A stretch of 64,000 nucleotides of DNA from NCBI RefSeq assembly GCF_030433895.1, contig NZ_JARUXE010000015.1, positions 1 to 64,000 of the forward strand, in the 5' to 3' direction. How positions within the stretch are numbered: position 1 is the first letter of the stretch; each line of letters starts with the position of its first letter. Source of the DNA: Arthrobacter sp. PsM3 (GTDB taxonomy: Bacteria; Actinomycetota; Actinomycetes; Actinomycetales; Micrococcaceae). The notes beneath the pieces are model-generated. The model was not told the origin of the DNA, did no database searches, and saw nothing but the letters and a program-made list of their open reading frames with translations. Below, one piece after another: positions 1 through 10,226 of the stretch. The position numbers and the translations under genes are program-made.

Positions 1-1412
<1,412 letters not shown>

Positions 1413-1707
1413 GGGGACGGAACGGGGCAAGGCGTGGCCTGATCGGTAGGGGATGTTGGCTAAAGGGGAAGCATGCCACAGCTGGCGGGCGGGACGCACC
1501 ACCGCCCGGGCATCGGCTCCATCCTCGTGTGAGGACCGCGGCGTCGGGCGTGGCAGCGGTCCGCTCGCCGCGCACACCGCGTCGACCGGTACCTGCAGGT
1601 CCGGCCTTTCTGATCCCTGCCAGCCGCCCAAATGTCAGGTCAAAGTGCCCTACGTGGGTTCCCTACTGAAACGTAGCCTGTGGCTTACAAGCTAAAGGGG
1701 GCCTGCG
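1413..1707. promoter_or_regulatory. Divergent intergenic region with a weak inverted repeat
   Basis: About 295 bases separate the MFS gene from the lipoprotein pair. I see no gene here. CTACGT (1650-1655) and ACGTAG (1671-1676) form an inverted repeat with a 15-base spacer, just upstream of the lipoprotein Shine-Dalgarno sequence (AAAGGGG near 1695). It could be an operator, but short hexamer pairs also arise by chance. Confidence 0.25.
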
Positions 1708-3138
1708 ATGTCCGCTCGGGCAGTTGGGACAGCTGGATCTTTGCGGGCGGCGCCGCCGGCGAGGGACAGGCGGCGGCTAGCCTGCGCCGCCGTCGTCCTG
1801 CTGGCCCTTGCTGGATGTTCGTCCGGGCCCTCCGCGCCGGGCGGCCCGACGACGGCGGGCCAGTCGTCCGGCACCGCCCCACCGGCGGGCACTCCGGACA
1901 AGGTCTACACGGACCAGGAGCTGATGGCGGTCATCAACGCCGTGGCCCAGAACCGGCAGGTCCAGGGAGGGGCCATGGACTCCCAGCGCCTGCGCAGCGC
2001 GGTTTCGGGCGGCGCCGGACCCGTCACCACAACGGAGACGACGCCCGGCGACTGCGTGGTCCTCGCTCCACGGGACCCGTTCGCCGTCTGGGCCGACAAA
2101 AGCGTGAACATGGCCCAGGGCGGGATCCCCATCGCGGCGCAGTCGGGACCGACGACGACCGTCACTCTCACGGTCCGGAGCGCCGAGAAGGACGCGATCT
2201 CCCAGGCCGACTTCAACTACACCGACGATTTGGCCGCCCGCTGCGGCCAGTTCGACCTTACGTACACGGAATCCGGCATGACCTCGACGCATGCCGTCCA
2301 GCTCCTCCAGGCCCCGTCGGCCGGGGAGAAGAGGTTCGCCTGGATGCAGAACACAAAGCCCCACCAGCCCCAGGACTACGGCTCGGTCGGGCTCCAGGTG
2401 CTGGCAGGCACGTTATCCGTCAGCCTGACTCTCTCCGTCGCCGAGCTGAACTCCGAGGCAGACGCCCGCCCTGCCCTCGATTCCATGGCCTGGCTGGCCC
2501 AGGAGCTCATCGAGCAGGCCGCGCAGCACCCTCCGTCGGTGGCGCCGGTTCCGCCGAACCCGCGCACCCCTGATGATGTCGCGGCGCTGCTCAGGGGCAT
2601 CACCGGTCCAAACGGCAACACGGTGGACAGGCCGAGCGCCGCCGTCATTGGCGCTGAGCGGCCCGGCGTGAATCCCGGCACGCCGTCGCCGGGAACCCGG
2701 GCTCCGTGCACCTACAGTGACCCATCCGCCCTGCCGGGCTCGGTGGTCGGTCAGGGGACGATCCAGGGTTCCAACAAGATGGACTTCATCGATCTCATGG
2801 TGGCCAGCCTGCCGACGACGGCGGCCCAGCCGTACCTGTTCGACACTGTTGCCGCCACTCTTCGGGACTGCGCCACGATCCAGGAGGGCATGGGTGGCAG
2901 CACACGCCCATGGTCGGACCTCCAGCACCTGAGCGCGGGCCTCCCCGCGGACTCCAGCTACGCCGTCGCCTACCAACTCCCCGACGGGACCGGCGAGCGG
3001 CACGTCATGGTCGGGGCCCGGAGGGGAACGTTGACCGTGCAGGCAAGCGTTATCAAGTACTCGGACGCCGAGGTGCAGTCCGGCGCCGACGGGCTCGCGG
3101 CCGTGATCAGCCAGGTCTTCGCCCGGGCCGGCCTGTAG
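1708..3138 (+). CDS. Putative secreted lipoprotein, first of a tandem pair
   Basis: This 476-residue protein has an Arg-rich N-terminus, a hydrophobic stretch and a lipobox (LALAGC, Cys near residue 36), so it should be lipid-anchored on the outer face of the membrane. A Ser/Pro/Gly-rich linker follows. The rest looks like two related halves, each with a conserved Cys, ending VFARAGL. I recognise no named domain. The next gene is a clear paralogue: both share YTDQEL, GLQVLAGT, AQPY.FD and GARRGTL blocks, so this is a tandem duplication. ATG 1708 is preceded by AAAGGGGG at a good distance. The function is unknown; the extracytoplasmic location is an inference from the signal peptide. Confidence 0.8.
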   Translation: MSARAVGTAGSLRAAPPARDRRRLACAAVVLLALAGCSSGPSAPGGPTTAGQSSGTAPPAGTPDKVYTDQELMAVINAVAQNRQVQGGAMDSQRLRSAVSGGAGPVTTTETTPGDCVVLAPRDPFAVWADKSVNMAQGGIPIAAQSGPTTTVTLTVRSAEKDAISQADFNYTDDLAARCGQFDLTYTESGMTSTHAVQLLQAPSAGEKRFAWMQNTKPHQPQDYGSVGLQVLAGTLSVSLTLSVAELNSEADARPALDSMAWLAQELIEQAAQHPPSVAPVPPNPRTPDDVAALLRGITGPNGNTVDRPSAAVIGAERPGVNPGTPSPGTRAPCTYSDPSALPGSVVGQGTIQGSNKMDFIDLMVASLPTTAAQPYLFDTVAATLRDCATIQEGMGGSTRPWSDLQHLSAGLPADSSYAVAYQLPDGTGERHVMVGARRGTLTVQASVIKYSDAEVQSGADGLAAVISQVFARAGL

Positions 3139-4561
3139 ATGCGGCGCCGCCGTTGGATGGCCGGCGCAGCGGTGGCCATCATGACCCTCGCCGGCTGCTC
3201 CCCGGCACCCTGGGGCCCGCCGGCGTCGTCCGCGCCCGGCAGCACTTCCCCCGCAAGCGCATCCCCCGCCGCCGCCGGGCGAGGTCTATACGGACCAGGA
3301 GCTTGTCGATCTGGCGACGGCTGTTGTGCGCTCGCGGAGCCTTCAAGGGCTCGTGATTGACACTCGGACGTCCCGTGACATGGCCAGGAACTTCCAGGGG
3401 CCGAGCAGCACCAGCACCACGACGCCGGCCCAGCGCTCCGCCTTCCGCCTGTTCGAGGAGGGGGAGGCCGCGGTGCCGGGCACCGGCCTGGGCGTGAGCT
3501 TCGCGGAGGGACGCCTGCCCCTCGCCGCGCAACCGACGCAGGCGACGACCATCCTTTTCGTGATCAGGAGCGCCCCGCCCGAAAAGCTTGCCGCGGACTT
3601 CAACAAAACGGATGCCCTCGCCGCACAGTGTGCCCAATTCGAGCGGAGCTACACCACTTCCATGCCCGACGCCGGAGCGGCGCCCCCGCCGACGACCTAT
3701 GAGGCCACCCTCGTGCCGGCTCCGCCCGTGGGCCAGCAGGCGTACGCGACCACGCAGAAAGCGAAGGGCCTGGGCCCCATGGACATGGGGACCGCCGGTC
3801 TGCAGGTGCTGGCGGGCACGGTGTCCATCGACATGGCACTGACGGTCTGGCCGGTGAATGCAGAGACGACGGCCCGGGCGGTGGACTCCATGGCAGGCTT
3901 CGCCCGGGACCTCATCGACGAGGCGGTAAAGAACCCGCCCGGCGCCCCGCAGCCGAATCCGGCCGGCGCCCGCAGCCCCGAGGAGCTGGGCCAACTGCTC
4001 CAGGGAGTGACGGGAGGGGCGGGCACGGAGCTCTTCGTGACCCCCACCGATGCCCGGGTGGTCCCGGGAACCCCAGGGGTCGCGCCACTCCCCTCGCAGG
4101 CCGGCTGCGCCTACGACGACGCCGCCTACTACGGAACCCTGGCCGGCCAAGCGACGATGGCCCAGGGCATCGCCTCCACCGCAGACAAGGTGGTCTCCCT
4201 CGAGGTGACCATCATCAGCATGGGCACAGCGGTCGCGCAGCCGTACCCCTTCGACATCCGGACGTCGGCGATCAAGGACTGCCCGTCCATCCAGGCGAAC
4301 GTCCTGGGCCAGGGCCAGCCTTACTGGTCACCGGTTGAGCCTTTGACCGTGCAGCTCGACGCGGATTCCCGCCATGGGTTCAGGTACCAGAACTCGGACG
4401 GATCCGGCCGCTCCTACGTCCGCCTCGGCGCCCGGCGGGGAACACTCTCGGTGGAGGTCGGCACGATGAACTTCCGGCCGCTCGCAGAGGGCGATGTCCA
4501 GGCCGCAGTCGATTCGGCCACCACTATTATCCGGCAGGTCTTTGCGAACTCCGGCCTGTAG
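3139..4561 (+). pseudogene. Frameshifted paralogous lipoprotein, second of the pair
   Basis: An ATG directly follows the stop of the upstream paralogue and encodes a lipoprotein signal (MTLAGC) plus a Ser/Ala linker. The frame is then lost near 3263-3280 and the remaining homology continues in the +1 frame to 4561. Removing one C from the run of five at 3263-3267 joins the frames so that the linker reads SASPPPPGEVYTDQEL, which aligns with DKVYTDQEL of the paralogue. The downstream 400 or so residues are intact and conserved (TDALAAQCAQF, GLQVLAGTVSI, LGARRGTLSVEVG, ending VFANSGL). This is either a real null or phase-variable allele or a one-base sequencing error; the preserved downstream frame favours error or a very recent event. 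Confidence 0.75.
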
Positions 4562-4612
4562 CGGGCCGCTTCCGGCAAGAGCCCGGCTCCGCCGGTTCCG
4601 CCGCCGCCAGCC

Positions 4613-5920
4613 TTAGCCGCCGATGAAGCGGTTCCGGCCAGCGCGGTAGCCGAACACCGCGGCCAGCGACCCGACGGCAAGGAAAAGCACACCCGCCGCC
4701 GCGAAGGACCCCGTGGCCTGGTGCAGCTGGCCGACCATCAGGGTGCCGACGGAGCCCACCCCGTAGCCCACGCCCTGCATCATCCCGGACAGGTGCGCGG
4801 CGGTGTGGCCGTCCCGGGTGCGGACCATGATCATGGTGAGCGCGACGGCCGTCAGGCTGCCCTGGCCCAGGCCCAGGAGCCCGGTCCACAGCCAGATCAG
4901 CGGCAGCGGACCGAAGATGCTCAGTGCGAAGCCCACACCGGTCATCAGCGCCACCACGGTGTTGATCATGCGCTGGTCCCGGAACCTGGTGGCGAGCGCC
5001 GGGGCGAACAAGGACCCCAGCATCTGCAACACGATCGAGACGGAAACGATCACTCCGGCCGTGCCGCCGTCCACCCCGCGTTCGCGCAGGATCGGTGCCA
5101 GCCAGGCGAAGACGCTGAAGGACATCATCGCCTGCAGCACCATGAAGACGGTCACCTGCCAGGCGACCGCCGAGCGCCACACATTCACGCCGCGGCGCGA
5201 GCTCTGGTGCCGGCCGTGGCGCTGCCTGATGGCCAGCGGCAGGAACAGCAGGAGAACGACGCCGGCGGGCAGCGCCCAGAACCGCAGCGCCGCGGTCCAT
5301 TCCCCGGTCGCGCTGAAAACCGGGTAGGTGAATCCGGCGCCCAGGGCCGCGGAAGCGCAGATCGCCGTGGTGTACAGGCCGCCCATCAGGCCGAGCCGGT
5401 GCGGGAAGTCACGCTTCACCAGGCCGGGCAGCAGCACATTGCAGAGCGAGATCGCGGCACCGCAGGCCGCCGTCCCTGCCAGCAGGGCCGGGAGGTGACC
5501 GGCGCCCCCGGCCTCCAGGGGCCGCAGCAGCAGCCCGGCGGTGAGCACCGCCATGGCACCCAGCAGCACGCGCTCGGCACCGAAGCGGCGGGCCAGGACG
5601 GGAGCGAGCGGCGCGAAGACCCCGAGCAGCGTCACCGGCACCGTGGTGAGGACGACGACGGCCCAGCCCGGCAGCCCGGCGTCGGCCGTTAACTCGGGAA
5701 GAACAGCGGAGAAGCTGGAAAAGACCGTGCGGAGATTCAGCCCGATCAGGACCAGGCACACCCCCAGGTAGACCAGGCCGCGGCGGCTGCCGACCCGGGT
5801 AGGCTCCGCCGCGGGTACGTCGTCGATCTCGGCGTCGACCAGCAGGCCAGGGCGTTCGTCAACCCTGATGCCGCTGAGGGTGGGGTCCTGGGAGCTTCTC
5901 GGTACAGTCACGGACCCCAT
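4613..5920 (-). CDS. MFS transporter, CynX/NimT family
   Basis: A 435-residue, 12-helix type major facilitator protein. The first helix contains GLNLRTVFSSFSAVLPEL, which resembles the cyanate/nitroimidazole (CynX/NimT) branch, where a conserved LNLR-like sequence sits in helix 1. About 60 hydrophilic residues precede the first helix. The frame is open upstream to 6109, but ATG 5920 (MGSVTVPRSS) is preferred because the longer version would run into trmB on the other strand. The gene converges with the lipoprotein pair and diverges from trmB. The substrate is unknown; export or uptake of a small organic anion is a family-level guess. Confidence 0.85.
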   Translation of the reverse strand: MGSVTVPRSSQDPTLSGIRVDERPGLLVDAEIDDVPAAEPTRVGSRRGLVYLGVCLVLIGLNLRTVFSSFSAVLPELTADAGLPGWAVVVLTTVPVTLLGVFAPLAPVLARRFGAERVLLGAMAVLTAGLLLRPLEAGGAGHLPALLAGTAACGAAISLCNVLLPGLVKRDFPHRLGLMGGLYTTAICASAALGAGFTYPVFSATGEWTAALRFWALPAGVVLLLFLPLAIRQRHGRHQSSRRGVNVWRSAVAWQVTVFMVLQAMMSFSVFAWLAPILRERGVDGGTAGVIVSVSIVLQMLGSLFAPALATRFRDQRMINTVVALMTGVGFALSIFGPLPLIWLWTGLLGLGQGSLTAVALTMIMVRTRDGHTAAHLSGMMQGVGYGVGSVGTLMVGQLHQATGSFAAAGVLFLAVGSLAAVFGYRAGRNRFIGG

Positions 5921-6029
5921 TCTGGCAGGATCTTCGCCGCATGCCGTGCCACCGGCGTCACGCTCGGGTGCCCCGCCCACCAAACCTGCCGAGCCGGGCG
6001 CACGCCGGGACTCCACTATTCTGGAAGGG

Positions 6030-6953
6030 ATGAGTGAATCCCCAGAATCCCCCGAATCACCGCAGGCACCGCGCCCGGTGACCCCCGGCACCCAGGCCTC
6101 CTTCGGCACCTACGGCGGCCGTCCGGTCAGTTTTGTCCGCCGGGGCACCCGCCTGCAGGGCCGCCGGCAGACCGCCTGGGAAGAACATTCCGACCGGTGG
6201 GCCGTCGACGTCCCCCGCCACATCGCCAACACGTCCGTGCACCCGGACTACGTCTTCGACGCCGAAGCCGAATTCGGCCGGAAGGCCCCGCTGGTCGTGG
6301 AGATCGGCTCGGGGCTCGGCGACGCCGTGTGCCACGCCGCCGAGGAGAACCCGGACAAGGACTTCCTGGCCGTTGAGGTCTATACCCCGGGGCTGGCCAA
6401 CACCCTGATCAAGATCAACAGCCGCGGGCTGGCCAATGTCCGCGTTGTGGAGGCGAATGCCCCCGAGGTGCTCGCCACCATGCTGCCGGCCGGATCCGTG
6501 ACGGAACTCTGGGTCTTCTTCCCCGACCCGTGGCACAAGTCACGGCACCACAAGCGCCGTCTCATCCAGCCGGCCTTCGCCGCGCTTGCCGCACGCGCCC
6601 TCAAACCGGGCGGAATCTGGCGGATCGCGACGGACTGGTCCAACTATGCCGTCCACGTGCGGGAGGTCCTGGCCGGCTCCCCCGACTTCGAGAACCTGCA
6701 CGACGGCGAACGCAGCGGCGCGGAGAGCCCCCTCACGCAGGTTTGGGAATCCGGCGTCGAGTCCCTCGTGGGCGGAGCCCCCGTGAAGGAGGGGCGCGCA
6801 CCGGTGAGCACCGAACACACCGGCCCCAACGAGGGCACCGATGAGACCGGCGGCTGGGCGCCGCGGTTCGACGGGCGGATCCTGACAAGTTTCGAAAACA
6901 AGGCGCACGACGCCGGCCGGCTCATCTTCGACCTCAGCTACCGCCGCCGCTAG
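6030..6953 (+). CDS. trmB: tRNA (guanine-N7-)-methyltransferase
   Basis: TrmB uses S-adenosylmethionine to make m7G46 in the tRNA variable loop. The 307-residue product shows the SAM-binding motif VVEIGSGLGDAV, then FLAVEVYTPGLANTL and the family signature FPDPWHKSRHHKRRLIQP, which carries the catalytic and tRNA-binding residues. About 60 residues precede the conserved core. Near the C-terminus there is a Gly/Thr/Glu-rich insertion (from about VKEGRAP to DETGGW) before the conserved FDGRILTSFENKAHDAGR block. ATG 6030 is preceded very closely by GGAAGG, so the exact start is less certain than the function. Confidence 0.95.
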   Translation: MSESPESPESPQAPRPVTPGTQASFGTYGGRPVSFVRRGTRLQGRRQTAWEEHSDRWAVDVPRHIANTSVHPDYVFDAEAEFGRKAPLVVEIGSGLGDAVCHAAEENPDKDFLAVEVYTPGLANTLIKINSRGLANVRVVEANAPEVLATMLPAGSVTELWVFFPDPWHKSRHHKRRLIQPAFAALAARALKPGGIWRIATDWSNYAVHVREVLAGSPDFENLHDGERSGAESPLTQVWESGVESLVGGAPVKEGRAPVSTEHTGPNEGTDETGGWAPRFDGRILTSFENKAHDAGRLIFDLSYRRR

Positions 6954-7148
6954 GCCAGCCATCCGGCGGCGCTGTTCCCGGCGGGCTCCGCGTGGCACGA
7001 TTACCGAAAAGGCAGAAAAGACACAAACCGGGCGGAGCCGGAGTCCGGCGGAACCACCGAGTCAGTTGAAGGACCGATCATCAAAAGAGAACTGAAGGAC
7101 GCCGCGGACGCGGCGGAGGAAATCACCAACTCCCGGTGGCTCGAACCG

Positions 7149-7898
7149 GTGGCCCGGGCCGGGTTTGCCGTCAGCGGCATCCTGCATTTCCTGATCGGTG
7201 TGGTCGCGATCCGGCTCGCCATGGGCGGCCAGGGCGAGGCTGACGTCAGCGGGGCCGTTGGGCAACTCGCCGGACAGCCGGCCGGGCCCTTACTGCTGTG
7301 GAGTTGCTTCGCCGCGTGCGTGGCCCTGGCCGTGTGGCAGGCAAGTGACGCCATCTTCGATTTTGAGCATCTGCCAGTGAAGAAAAAGGCCGCAAAGAAG
7401 GCCAAAGCCGCGCTTCAGGCCGTGGTCTACGCCGGGCTCGCCGTGACCCTGGCCTCCTTCGCAATCGGCGCGGGCAAAGACCACAGCAGCTCCACCAGCG
7501 ACTTCACGGCGTCTGTGATGAAGGCACCTGGAGGCAATCTACTCCTGCTCGCCGTCGGAGCGGCGGTGGCGGTCGCCGGGATTGTCTACGCCATCCGCGG
7601 TTTCCGGCAGTCCTTCACCAAATACCTCCGCCTGCCCGCCGCCGAGAAGGCACGGATGGCCGTGGTCGTCCTCGGCGTCGTGGGCTACGCCGCCAAGGGC
7701 GCCGCCCTGCTGCTGGTGGGGCTGCTGGTCATCATCGCCACCATCAAGGTGCACCCCGAGGAGTCCACCGGGCTCGACGGCGGCCTGAAGGCCCTCCGCG
7801 ACCAGCCGTTGGGCGTGTATATGCTGGCCGCCGTCGGCATTGGCCTCATCTGTTACGGCATCTTCATGATGGTGCGGGCCAAACTCGCCAAGATGTGA
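7149..7898 (+). CDS. DUF1206 family membrane protein
   Basis: The product has paired transmembrane segments in the DUF1206 pattern (ARAGFAVSGILHFLIG, then further helix pairs ending near GIFMMVRAKLAKM). The role of the family is not known. GTG 7149 is the first conventional start codon in frame, but it has no Shine-Dalgarno sequence and cuts into the conserved N-terminus. The frame is open upstream to 6954 with no ATG, GTG or TTG. At 7080 an ATC begins IKRELKDAADAAEE, preceded by GAAGGA at 6 bases, exactly where an ATG would be expected. The true start may therefore be 7080 (272 residues). The stop overlaps the GTG of nagA by four bases, so the two are probably translationally coupled. Confidence 0.8.
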   Translation: MARAGFAVSGILHFLIGVVAIRLAMGGQGEADVSGAVGQLAGQPAGPLLLWSCFAACVALAVWQASDAIFDFEHLPVKKKAAKKAKAALQAVVYAGLAVTLASFAIGAGKDHSSSTSDFTASVMKAPGGNLLLLAVGAAVAVAGIVYAIRGFRQSFTKYLRLPAAEKARMAVVVLGVVGYAAKGAALLLVGLLVIIATIKVHPEESTGLDGGLKALRDQPLGVYMLAAVGIGLICYGIFMMVRAKLAKM

Positions 7899-9115
7899 AG
7901 CCAAACGCCTATGTCCTGGCCGGGACACTGATCTCGGACGGAGCCGCCGCGGCTGATTCCGTGGTGGCGGTGGCTGACGGACGGATTGCCTATGCCGGGC
8001 CCAGGGCCGGCTTCGACGCTGCGGGCTTCCCCGGCGCCCGGGAGTTAAAGCTTCCGCCGGGCAGCTCGATCCTGCCCGGACTCGTGGACCTCCACTGCCA
8101 TGGCGCCGCAGGCGGCGGCTTCCCAACCGGCGGCACCCAGGCCTGCCGCGCCGCCGTCGGATTCCTGCACCGCAGTGGAACGACGACGCTGCTGGCCAGC
8201 CTCGTGACTGCCTCTGCTGAGGAGCTCGTCCGGGGAATCGGCGCGCTGAGGCCGCTCGCGGAGGAGGGCCTCATCGCGGGCATCCACTCCGAAGGGCCGT
8301 TCCTCGCCCGGGCCCGCTGCGGGGCGCAGAACCCGGAGTGGATCCGGAACCCCGACCCGGCGCTGCTGGGCCGGATGCTGGACGCGGCCGGCGGCACCCT
8401 CAAAACCATGACGTATGCCCCGGAACTGCCCGGAGCCGGTGGGCTGGTCCGTCTGCTCACCGGACAAGGGGTCACGCCCTCGGTGGGACACACCGACGCC
8501 GACGCCCGCACAACCGCTGACTCCCTGGCCAGCGCGGCCGAGTCGCTGAGGTCGGGTGCGGCAGCCGGGACGGGCCGCCGGCCGACGGTGACGCATCTGT
8601 TCAACGGGATGCCGCCGCTCCACCAGCGGAACCCCGGGCCGGTGGCGGCGTGCCTGCGCCTGGCGGCCGAAGGCATCGTTGCCGTGGAGCTCATCGGCGA
8701 CGGTGTCCATCTGGACCCCGAGACGGTCCGGATGGTGTTCGGGCTGGTCGGCGCCGACAACATCGCCCTGGTCACCGATTCGATGGCGGCCACCGGCCTG
8801 CCCGACGGTGATTACGAGCTGGGCCCCGCCGCCGTGGTGGTCCGCGGGGGCGTGGCGGCGCTGAAGAGCACCGGCGCCCTCGCCGGCGGCACGGCCACGC
8901 TGCTTGAGGTGGTCCGCCGGACCATCGAGGCCGGGGTGGCTCCCGCAGACGCTGTCAAGGCGGCCACCCTGGTTCCGGCCAGGATCCTCGGTCTCGAGGC
9001 CGAGATCGGAAGCCTGCGGCCGGGGATGCGCGCCGACATCGTGGCCGTGGACCCCGACTTCGGGCTGGTGGCGGTCCTGCGCGCCGGGGACCTGCTGGGC
9101 CGCCCCGCGCCCTGA
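7895..9115 (+). CDS. nagA: N-acetylglucosamine-6-phosphate deacetylase
   Basis: NagA removes the acetyl group from GlcNAc-6-phosphate, giving glucosamine-6-phosphate and acetate in amino-sugar catabolism and cell-wall recycling. The 406-residue protein is an amidohydrolase with the metal-binding start of the barrel (GLVDLHCHGAAGGG), the HSEGPFL substrate/metal motif, VGHTDAD, THLFNGMPPLHQRNPG and the catalytic VTDSMAATG region, ending with a typical LRPGMRADIVAVD beta-sandwich strand. GTG 7895 overlaps the stop of the DUF1206 gene (ATGTGA). No nagB or PTS gene is adjacent, so pathway placement rests on the family alone. Confidence 0.93.
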   Translation: MKPNAYVLAGTLISDGAAAADSVVAVADGRIAYAGPRAGFDAAGFPGARELKLPPGSSILPGLVDLHCHGAAGGGFPTGGTQACRAAVGFLHRSGTTTLLASLVTASAEELVRGIGALRPLAEEGLIAGIHSEGPFLARARCGAQNPEWIRNPDPALLGRMLDAAGGTLKTMTYAPELPGAGGLVRLLTGQGVTPSVGHTDADARTTADSLASAAESLRSGAAAGTGRRPTVTHLFNGMPPLHQRNPGPVAACLRLAAEGIVAVELIGDGVHLDPETVRMVFGLVGADNIALVTDSMAATGLPDGDYELGPAAVVVRGGVAALKSTGALAGGTATLLEVVRRTIEAGVAPADAVKAATLVPARILGLEAEIGSLRPGMRADIVAVDPDFGLVAVLRAGDLLGRPAP

Positions 9116-9116
9116 G

Positions 9117-9403
9117 TCAGGGCTTGAAGTCGTCGTGGACCACGACGCGCGAGAGCTCAACCGTTCCATCCGGCAGCCGCCAGAAGTGCAGCCGCCGGGC
9201 CGACGCCACGTACTGCTCGATCGCCGCGCGGAAGCATTTTGCACCGTCCGCGCGCACCAGCTGGGCGGTGTCTCCTCCCGGGTTCGCCCGCAGCGCATGG
9301 ACTTCACGGGCTGCATTCCGCTCAGCTGCCCCGGTCAGGACCTCCACCGTGGCCTTCAGCGCCTCTCTTTCCCGGAAGTGACAACCACAAAATCCTGTTC
9401 CAT
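9117..9403 (-). pseudogene. Small conserved-looking protein gene with a frameshift
   Basis: An ATG at 9403 with a GGGGGA Shine-Dalgarno sequence 6 bases upstream encodes MEQDFVVVTSGKER and then stops. A second frame, open to the stop at 9117, carries on as ALKATVEVLTGAAERN and ends LSRVVVHDDFKP. A single added base near 9358-9366 fuses them into a protein of about 95 residues (GKER-ALKATVEV). The second frame alone has no sensible start: its only ATG, at 9512, gives a Cys/Gly-rich leader that looks non-coding. I do not recognise the family. It is convergent with nagA, with only one base between the stops. Confidence 0.5.
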
Positions 9404-9527
9404 AACGAGTCCCCCAATCGCCGGTGCGGACGTGCGTGCCGCAGGTAGTGGGGAAGCCGTCGGATCCCCCACCCTGAGTAGAGCAGGGGGTCCGACATTC
9501 TTTGGCGGGCAAGGGGCCGGCCCTAAC

Positions 9528-10226
9528 CTATCCCCGGGGCACGGCGATGACGGCCATGGTCTGTTGCTGCCCGTTCCGCATTTCGACACTGGAGATGTTG
9601 GTGAGCTGCAGCGGCGTGGCTCCGGTGATCCTGACCCTGCCGCTGGGCGTGGCCGTCCAGGAGCAGGCGCGGTCCTCGCCGCCGTTGGTGTCCTTCACCC
9701 ACAGGGAGAGGGTGCCGTCCACCGGCAGGCTCCGGCCGTCGACCGCGAGCTCGGTTCCCCAGGTTTTCTTGACCAGGCCCACCGTGATCTGCAGCCCGTC
9801 GCTGGCCTGGATGGAATAGCTGGCGTCCGGTTTGGGCGGCGGGTTGACCAGCGGTGCGGCCAGGATTCCGAGCGCGAGGCACGCCGCGGCCGCAGCGGCC
9901 AGCGCAGCACTCCAGCGCAGCCGTGCTTTCCGGCGCCGCGCGGACACCTCGTCGAGCATCCGCCGCGTCACCCCCGCCGGCACCCCGGCCGGCACGGGAA
10001 CCGGCGGCACCGGGTCCCGCCCGGCAGTGGTGGCAGCGGCGCCGAGGGCGACGGCGTCGGGCACCGGGAGCGCGTCCAGCAGCGCCGGAAGGCTGGCCAG
10101 CTCGTCCAGCTCCTGCCGGCACGGGGCACAGCCGGCAAGATGCTGCTCAAAGGCCGCAGCCTCAACAGGTTCCAGCCCGCCCAGCAGGTAGGCGCCCAGC
10201 AGCTGGTGCAATTCCATGGCGCTCAC
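9528..10226 (-). CDS. Anti-sigma factor with zinc-finger (ZAS) domain
   Basis: A 232-residue membrane-anchored anti-sigma factor of the RskA/RslA kind. The N-terminal cytoplasmic domain carries the zinc anti-sigma motif H29-x3-C33-x2-C36 (EQHLAGCAPC), which should clamp the adjacent ECF sigma factor. A single transmembrane helix follows (WSAALAAAAAACLALGILAA). The C-terminal 100 residues are extracytoplasmic and match the anti-sigma-K type C-terminal domain (LAVDGRSLPVDGTLSLWV). GTG 10226 overlaps the sigma stop by four bases, so the two are co-translated; ATG 10217 is an alternative start. A ZAS domain with close Cys and His ligands could sense redox state, by analogy with RslA. Confidence 0.88.
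   Translation of the reverse strand: MSAMELHQLLGAYLLGGLEPVEAAAFEQHLAGCAPCRQELDELASLPALLDALPVPDAVALGAAATTAGRDPVPPVPVPAGVPAGVTRRMLDEVSARRRKARLRWSAALAAAAAACLALGILAAPLVNPPPKPDASYSIQASDGLQITVGLVKKTWGTELAVDGRSLPVDGTLSLWVKDTNGGEDRACSWTATPSGRVRITGATPLQLTNISSVEMRNGQQQTMAVIAVPRG

Noticed and set aside
9358..9380. Programmed -1 frameshift at GGGAAAG in the small gene
   Set aside because: The bases resemble a slippery heptamer but are in the wrong phase (codons GGG AAA), and no downstream structure stands out. A plain indel explains the shift better.
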